In this document: positions 56,668-64,000 of the stretch, piece by piece
How the letters are laid out: each line of letters begins with the position of its first letter
Numbering within the stretch: position 1 is the first letter of the stretch
Assembly: GCF_021730395.1 (NCBI RefSeq)
Contig: NC_069379.1
Location: 22,356,501-22,420,500, forward strand
Length of the DNA: 64,000 nt
Direction of reading: 5' to 3'
From: Mercenaria mercenaria
Lineage: Eukaryota; Mollusca; Bivalvia; Venerida; Veneridae
The notes under the pieces: generated by a model
Told to the model about the DNA's origin: nothing
Database searches by the model: none
Seen by the model: the letters and a program-made list of their open reading frames with translations, nothing else
Translations under genes and position numbers: made by a program

Positions 56668-57454
56668 TCAACATAATTCAATGACTGTATGATAATAATA
56701 ATAATAACTGGATAAAAAGTGCTGAACATGTTTAAGTTTGTCGACATTCAATATATATCATCTTAATTAAGTTTATTAAAAAATGTCCAGTAGTTCTTTT
56801 CATCTGTTTTCCAGTCAAACAGTTCCGTCGCTGGAATCCATAATGACAAATATTAGGCAAAATTAAATATGTGTAGATCACGAAGATCTATTTTTTTTTA
56901 AATGAACTAAGTAAGCGAAGAAACGTGCTACAGTTTTGTTGAGCATGATAAAAACGAGTGCTATATTTTGCATTTTATTTGCGATGCGAGCTTATTTTTA
57001 TGTGTGTATGATTTCTTTTTGCAGAATATAGACCGATTTTAGACTTCATACGACAAGGCGCTGAAAGATTGTACAGATAAACAACCTATACGATAATATT
57101 GTGTAACACAATAAAGACAAGAATAATTTCATATTTATTATATTTGTGACATATTGAAATGAATTCTACGTGTCTAAATAAATGTCACAAGTTGGCAATG
57201 TTCGCATTTTTGCCGTTCAGCAAAAATGAATAACACTTTTAAGTATAATAACACTACGCGAATAAATTTTTTTTCCGGTGAAGTAATGACAGTCTTTTCG
57301 ACATCATCTGAATGTTTGAGGATAGTTATTTTTCTGTTTTAATACGCATTTGACTGCACATAATTCTTTCTTTGATATAACAAAATGTTAATTTGTAGAA
57401 ACTCGATGTACAATGGTGGCTGATTTCTGCCATGACGTGTTGGCGATTTCGTTG

Positions 57455-57535
57455 GGCGAAAGATAACACGACAACACCAAAACTCGACGAACACCTCTGT
57501 CGAGTTTTCGTGTTTTCGTGTTTCGTGGCTTGCAA
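57455..57535. repeat. Small imperfect palindrome around cgacgaacacctctgtcg
   Basis: The run aacacgacaacaccaaaact, then cgacgaacacctctgtcgag and ttttcgtgttttcgtgttt, is self-complementary with mismatches. The 102- and 108-codon frames over it on both strands show no family. Confidence 0.5.
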
Positions 57536-57749
57536 CTGTGAAACTTGCACTGGGAACACTTGCTTGCGCTGGACCCCCGCCTTATTTCGTGCCTTCTTTA
57601 ACCGGGTACCAAAATTTAAACGCTTACGACTATATTTATACTGGATCATCACTTCCTATGATAAAAGTCCAATTTTAATACTCGATTTCGATATGCGCAA
57701 GACAAAACAGGGATCAGTTCGCGGGGAAGTGACCCATTAAACTGAATTT

Positions 57750-60600
57750 GATCGATTTATAATAGTTACTGATTTCTTGTCGGAATCCGAACGTCAGTTG
57801 TAAGGACTGGTGGTAAAAGACATGTCGATTGATAACAGGCATTCATTGGAAGGTGTTAATTTAAAAGCTTAATCAGCTGTTGTTTCCAAGTGACCATTAC
57901 ACAGTTGCAAGTATTCTCGTTTTAGGAGCATTGATTGTGAAAACTGTTTTTTATAACACGCTGAAATTGTAAAAGAAAACGCGTTTTATGATCGTCATCT
58001 ATGTGCAGTTCGTGTTAAAATGCTACAAAATATTCGCAAACCTTCGACAGGGGCGGAGGACAGTGGGGTGGGTGTGGTGCCTGACCACAAGTGGGATTTT
58101 TTCTAGTCGTTCTTGCCTCATGTACCAGTTCAACAAGTGCGCGTGCAACTGAGACAGAGGCTGCCGAAGAAAATTTTAAGGTAAATTTGCTATGCACTGC
58201 ATTATGCAAATGTGGTTCAAACTGTGACTGAGGTGAACTTGTTTTATTTCGTATTAATCATGCCGTCGACTATCATTTCTTTGTGTTTCCATTGTAACAG
58301 CTATACTATACCCATTAACTAATTATTAAATGTTGTTTGTATGTGTGTGTACATTTGTTAAACATTCATCAACCTACGTTTTTTAATTTTGCTTCAATGT
58401 ATTTTATACATGTTGTTGTATGTCTTGGCCATAGTCATCATTGAAAATTGTTAAACTGGCCAAAGGTGTGATATATGCCGAAATGAAATAGAATATTATC
58501 ACGGCTAGGGATACGGTACTGCGATAACTTTACAAGTACAATATATTGTCATGAAACTTGGTACTTAATAGATGTCAATATTGGGAATAAAATATCCTTT
58601 TAATTGTTGCTACAGCAGTACTTACAGCAACAAACAGTCAATGTATATAAAAGAATGGGATCATGTTATATCTAAAAAGTGCAGGATATTTTTTCATGAA
58701 ACATGGTAAAAAGATAGAAAGTAACTGAATTTTTATTCTGTGCTTTTGTTTAAACTCTAAGCTTTATTTATAACTGACATATATTTCGGAGTATTTTGGG
58801 GAATGCAAGTCTCATGAGAATCTCGTATGGTTAATATTGGGGTCTTAGTGACCGTTTTTAAATAGCTGCCATATTATATAGAGGGGGTTCCATGTAAAAG
58901 AAATGTTCCTTTTGATTAGTTAAACATCTATGCCAAATCAGATGTTTTCAGTTTTCTGACGTATTTGCTGAACATTTCGAATAAGCTGGATTTTATTGTT
59001 TGATAGTGGGCCAGGAAAGTGATGTACTTTACCCAACATAAATACAGTGCCCCTGCTGTTACTGATACAAGACTGCAAACTCTCAAGTACATGTATCTTA
59101 GGGGAAAGCGGGATAATGCGCCTTGCCAGTTGTGCCATGACAATATTTCTCTCTGGTTAAAGTTGTTGCAACTTTCAAACCGTCTTCCCAAAGTATATCT
59201 GGTCCCTTTTTTAATGTATCAAACAGTTGTATCCACATGGAAATGCTTTGTATTGCTTACATTAGAAATAGTTCATAAAATAATTTAGAAGGTAACTTAC
59301 CACATATATAGTGTGCTTCGAGAACTATTTTGGCGTTTCTTTACAAACGGTGGAGCTAAATCAAAGGGATGTAACTATGCAAATTCTAAATATATATCGG
59401 GTGCATATTTTAACACATACAAAAACGAATACCGTAGTAGATTGTGACGCCTACTCACTTAACGTAGATATTTCAGTTAACGACCTTTAAAATTCAGCAT
59501 ATCTTATATGAAAAGTGTTGAGTCTGCTTTAAATCACAACGGCCAAGGTTTCAAGCACAAAGTATAAAAACTTAAAAAGGTCATGGGCACGCTTCCGAGC
59601 ACCATGTCAAGTACTCATGTGAAATCCTTACATGAAGCAAATTAATCATCCGTGTTAAGGTATTATCAAACGACCCATATTTACCATCTGTCTTGCATTG
59701 TTTCACTTTTTAATTGCAAAAATGCGTAATTTGCTATTTTTGTCCTCGACTGCCCCATTTGGTACGTTATTTTGACTTAATGACACATAAAGAAACAAAA
59801 GTTATGTCTCGCACGTTGCATTATGAAATCTAATTAACCACCTGTGCTGCGAAATTGTAGTTGTTTTATTCATTCCATATGATATTGACACTATTTTATC
59901 TGTTTGCCAAATTTAGATGAATATAATCGATTTTTTTCTTTGTTTTCACGACTGCTATATTACTTAATTGTAAGTTTGTATGTCACAAAAAGTAGACTAG
60001 GCGAATGAAGACAAACTACATACATGAATGAAAGTTATTCAGATAATAAATGATAAATCGTAAACGAAGTAACATACTTGTAGTGTATATAGCTAACGTG
60101 TCACATTGTTCATTATTGTGTTGAATTACGTAAGAAACTGACTTTGGAAAATGTTTGAACAGTGAATCAGAGGATTATGTTTGACAGGATTATAGTTTTT
60201 ATGGTCACGATGATTTTGTTTTAATCGTTAACATGATTTAGTTTTTATAGCTGTTATGATTTGATTTGCTTTTATGGATACAATATTTTAGTTATTTGCT
60301 CAACTCTTTACTAATGAGTAATTGTATAGTTTCTCTATTCTTGGTAGAACTCACGCCTTGAGAAATTGCTAGTTAAATCCCCTTGCGTGACGGATATTTA
60401 CCGCGATATTTGGTTTTGCAGACTTCATTCGTCCTGTAACGCTGATAGAAAGCTAGACATTGCTGGCACTGAACCCTGGAACAATAGCTATGTAAACATT
60501 CCGAAATTGTTGAAAATGTACATTAAGCCCCAGTATCTATACGCAATAATAAATTCTTCGATTAAATCTGATGTCAATGCCTTAAGTGAAACAAAATATC
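57750..60600. other. No gene recognised
   Basis: Frames at 58928-59288 on both strands overlap a segment whose minus strand starts atggcacaactggcaaggcg. This resembles a tRNA A-box, but no convincing B-box follows at the right distance. Otherwise no structure was seen. Confidence 0.45.
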
Positions 60601-60617
60601 ATATCACAATTAACATG

Positions 60618-60806
60618 TAGCCTGTTGTCAGCAATTGATTCTGCTTTTGCGACCAGTGCAGACCAAGATCAGCCTGCACACCCATGCAGTCTGATCTTAG
60701 TCAGCGCTGTTCGCTTTTTAGTCAGTATATTTTCAAATAATAAATGGTACTGCCCAAATTGAATGATGGAACTGTCCATTTTAGTAATTTAGCAGAGTAA
60801 AGGTTA
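60618..60806. repeat. Hairpin-bearing dispersed repeat candidate
   Basis: A stem-loop at 60661-60702 pairs gaccaagatcagcctgca with tgcagtctgatcttagtc across cacccа-like six-base loop sequence (cacacc/cca region). The flanking text (aataaatggtactgcccaaa, then tgatggaactgtccatttta) is a pattern that I recall as common in molluscs; no second copy occurs in this window. Confidence 0.5.
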
Positions 60807-63391
60807 AAAATAGCCTTTGAAAGAAAGTAACCACATATAAATAATAATAATAATCAAATATTAATAATAGCCACAACAATAACATGGGACAAATAAGAAT
60901 GACGTCTAACACATAAAGTTTGGGTAAATATTTTGATACTAAATCTATATTCATTTGGATTCCCCTAGTTATTTATCACTACTTGATATTCAGGTAGTCA
61001 TATAATCATATGTATGTACTAGGACAAGGTACAGTACCCTATGATCAAATTCATATGAAAATGTGTTTTGCGCTTATTCAAAAGTGTACCAATGTTTAAC
61101 AAAAGAAAAATGTAGTAATATTCGTTCAGACATTCTTAGATAAAGTTATGTTGAATGTCGGACATTCTAAGATAGAGTTAAGTTGAATGTCATTTTATCT
61201 CAAATGCATTAACATTCATTTTCAAATAATTTGATACTGCTATGAACGTTTCCTAAAATATATCAACACAATAAAAATACATTGTTAAGTAGTCTACGCT
61301 GATTTCGTGCTTTATTATTCATTCATTGTGAGCTTTAAAACTGTCGTCCAAATTTGGAAATCTTTATGGGTTGCAAGTGCAGATTTTATCAATAACTATA
61401 AAAGGAGGAGAGAATGTAATACATTAAACATTTGCCACATTGATATCCTCATTCAACACGTTCATGTGGCGGGAAACAAACACACTTTTCTTCTACGCCT
61501 AAAAATAAAATGTTCAAGTACGTTAACGTGTAATTTGTTGCTTGCATTATGTGACTTTAATTGACGTTATATTTAAAAAGCCAGTAGCAGTTGTCAACTT
61601 GATAGATCAGTTCTATATGATTGGCACAATCAACGCAGCAGAATTTTAATGTTGTTTTAAGGTATTTGCAAATTTCAGATGCAATATGTGCTCTATAGAG
61701 TCTTAAGCCATAGTGACTGACATGGGCGTTACGGAGTAGTAAACATTCCTGGAAATAGTGAATATGCTATACACCAGATATATATTATTCAGAAATGTAA
61801 TTTAACGTCAGCGGTCAAACGGGTATTTTATGTAGTAAGTAACCGTTACTATCTGTTACTATAGTAATAGACTTCTGCCAGTAAGTCATGTCAGTTAGAA
61901 GTATCGTATTTATATATAGAGAGATAATAGGCCTGCAGTTAAGCTTACTGTATTGTTTCATTTAGGTATCCAGCCACCTTACACTACATTATATCCTGCC
62001 ATCACATTCATTCCTTACATCAGTTTACTGGGCGTTACAGCACTGTGAACTAAAGGAAACTATATTAGAAGGGAAAAACGCAGTACATTTACTGATATTC
62101 TTAATGTTGCACTAATCATGTCGATCATAAAAAAGTGAATATTTAATACCTTGTTAAGAAGATGACAAATATCGTTCTGATTGTTTTGATACATCATTAT
62201 GAGATCGAAGCAAAGAGATTCATTTCATCATTCGACATTTAGTGCAATCTTACCGTGTCTACCGGTGAACAAAAAGTACGATATATAGGAATTTAATTAT
62301 CGCGTGTAGATTTTAAGACAAAAGGTGGCAAACGTATTCATTTTATCAAATGTAACTGTAAAGTAATACTTAGTAAATAGCAAATATTGTCTGTAAAGGG
62401 AATGCAAAAATGCTGACTGAATAGATAAGTAGGAAAAATCACTCGGATGTGATAACACAGCATAATAAAATTGAGTATCATTCACATTGTTGGGAAAAGG
62501 ATTTCAGTGGTTGTAAAATGGATTAATTAATACCGTGATATTACAAAATATATACCGTAAGTAAAATATATATTACGTGCAGTAATTTATATGTTCAGCA
62601 AGTAGAGCACTAGGTTATGGACAGTTGAAGAATTTATCAAGTCAAGCTATTAAGATTATTTGTTTTGTAACTTTCATGAATTATTTATGAGAACGACTTC
62701 GTTCAAAATTTTATGTGTTTATTTTGTTGATCAGACGTAACAACTTCTTAATGCACATGTACATGTTTTGGCGCAAACACAGTTAATGTGATATGCTATA
62801 CTTGAAACGTGACAATTTAAAAAGACATTTAGTGAATCGGGATTTTTAAGTGCATACGTGTCACCGATTTTTATACTATGTGGACAACTTTAAACGTGAT
62901 TTATTTATTGCCATAAAATGTTTTCAGTCAAAACCGCTAATTTAATATTTTATTCAGGATATAAATGTAGAATTTAACGACATTGGTTGCATCATGATTA
63001 GCTAATTTGGTGAAAGCAGCGTTCGCATCACGTTATTGTCGCGGTTACCTTACTGGACAGGCCATGATGTCAAGGGATTCCGAACAGATGACAAGCAATT
63101 TCACTTCCTTGTTCGGATTACTGATATAATATAAGTACATCTGAGCAAAAAGATTTATTCAGTTTTGAGAAATCTACATTTTTAGAGAGTTTCTCATAAA
63201 TGCGTTTATAGATGACTGTTACTATAGTAACTTTTTAGCCATATGCCAGTTTGAGAGGAAGATATACGTCAAATTAGTCATACCGTAAGAAGGATATCAC
63301 AATGCACGTGCATGCTAAAAATAAAGTGTTATAGAAATTGTACTTCAGCATATTAACATACACAATTTTCGGATATGGTAAGTCTGGACAG
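60807..63391. other. Upstream region of the AA15-like gene; no gene recognised
   Basis: AT-rich, with only short unrecognised frames (for example 61307-61564 and 62297-62485). A promoter for the downstream gene may lie here, but no element stands out. Confidence 0.45.
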
Positions 63392-63583
63392 ATGATTTGT
63401 GTTAACAGATACAGAGAAATTTTGACAATCATCTATATACTGTTTTTAATGCTAAAACGGAATAGTGTAGTGGAGTGTCGGGCAATAATGGTTGAGCCTC
63501 CCCACAGATCCAGCTTATGGAGATTTAACTATAATACAACAGTCAATCTACGTGACGATAGCCTCAACTGCGGCGGATATGAT
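63392..63583 (+). CDS. AA15/LPMO_10-like secreted protein, first visible exon (partial gene)
   Basis: From the ATG at 63392 the frame reads MICVNRYREILTIIYILFLM, a signal-peptide-like hydrophobic start. It continues RAIMVEPPHRSSLWRFNY and RDDSLNCGGYD and ends at a clear donor (gat|gtaagt, GT at 63584-63585) in phase 0. The pattern x-x-x-M-x-x-P-x-x-R-x-S-x-W-R, then D-x-x-L-x-C-G-G, is the N-terminal signature of animal AA15 lytic polysaccharide monooxygenases (chitin-binding type-4/LPMO_10 fold), which oxidatively cleave chitin or cellulose. In active members the mature chain begins His-Gly, and that His binds copper. Here the aligned positions are Arg-Ala (Arg codon CGG at 63479-63481). Either this is a non-catalytic relative, or the N-terminal exon structure differs. 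The rest of the gene lies beyond the window. Confidence 0.72.
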
Positions 63584-63585
63584 GT

Positions 63586-64000
63586 AAGTCTCCTTTTCCT
63601 TTATAGTTAGTTTCATCTTCACCACATACATGTTTCATCTAGCCAACATATAGAACTTAAAATGGCTTATTCAATTTAATTGGCATTAGATAAAAAATAT
63701 TATATATAACATATACAGTAAAATTACATGTATACTGTATCAATTTATTAGTTTATCTTTATTAAAACTTTATAAAGGTCGGTTATTAATACATAAAATA
63801 TTTAGTTAAATATATCTTAATGCATGGGGTGGCCAATTAAAGTAAAACTAATAACTTATTTTCAATAGGATCCCATAAAGTGAAAGGAATTTACTTTCAA
63901 AATGTCAAAGACATTAAAAATTAGTTTATTGTGTTTATGTGTTGAGAAACATTTAAATTTATTAGTCATACGTTTTAATTTTCATGCTGTTATGTCATTT
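63586..64000 (+). other. Start of the AA15-like gene's intron
   Basis: AT-rich sequence after the donor, with no further coding block before the window ends. Confidence 0.5.

Noticed and set aside
57326-57740. Frames of 102 and 108 codons on opposite strands
   Set aside because: Both overlap a small palindrome and neither shows a known domain.
59100-59140. tRNA-like start on the minus strand (atggcacaactggcaaggcg)
   Set aside because: Only the A-box-like part is convincing; no B-box at the proper distance and no acceptor stem.

Overview
The window looks like invertebrate animal nuclear DNA, most likely from a mollusc and probably a bivalve. It is AT-rich, its genes are split by introns with GT...AG borders, and no bacterial-type operons are seen. 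The few real genes sit among LINE, SINE and Penelope-like remnants, foldback elements and satellite arrays. The taxonomic call is inference from gene families and repeat style; no species is claimed.

Real genes. (1) A GT10 alpha-fucosyltransferase on the + strand has a candidate start exon (4285-4369), a signal-anchor exon (5722-5819) and a large catalytic exon (7231-8346). The splice phases agree (1 then 0) and the model gives about 432 residues. (2) A GT92 (DUF23) glycosyltransferase on the + strand has exons 13200-13963 and 20662-21571, joins in phase 2 and encodes 557 residues with a type II membrane anchor. (3) The first visible coding exon of an AA15/LPMO_10-like secreted protein lies at 63392-63583 and runs off the window. 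Its usual N-terminal catalytic His is an Arg. A RecQ-like helicase fragment (53420-53701, -) and a broken psq-type HTH frame (238-615, +) are probably mobile or decayed. Two weak exon candidates are at 25574-25678 (-) and 43704-43918 (+).

Layout. 0-8.4 kb: psq remnant, a 345-bp foldback MITE, small inverted-repeat elements, then the fucosyltransferase with a LINE 3' remnant in its second intron. 8.4-22 kb: copy A of a 1.56-kb repeat, then GT92, whose 6.7-kb intron holds a LINE, a SINE and other repeats. 22-30 kb: hairpins, SINE pieces, a ~137-bp satellite with inverted ends, and an E-box minisatellite. 30.2-32.25 kb: 33-bp satellite. 33.9-36.5 kb: Penelope-like tail followed by a 48-bp satellite with four-monomer higher-order repeats and a SINE inserted in it. 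37.88-43.02 kb: a 5.14-kb foldback element with a 9-bp target duplication, containing a GC-rich ~350-bp satellite and a nested 1.19-kb inverted-repeat element. 44-46.6 kb: copy B of the 1.56-kb repeat, interrupted by a 995-bp foldback element absent from copy A. 47.2-50.05 kb: a 2.8-kb giant inverted repeat. 50-63 kb: mostly unremarkable sequence with small hairpins and repeats. 63.4 kb: the AA15-like exon.

How it fits together. The two glycosyltransferases could act in one pathway: fucosylation by GT10, and galactosylation by GT92, whose nematode relative GALT-1 galactosylates core fucose. That is a hypothesis only. The most unusual part is 26-50 kb, where foldback elements and satellites are intertwined. 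One satellite (33 bp) ends in sequence matching the terminal repeat of the foldback family at 47-50 kb, two others lie inside inverted-repeat elements, and nested insertions with target duplications give a relative order of events.
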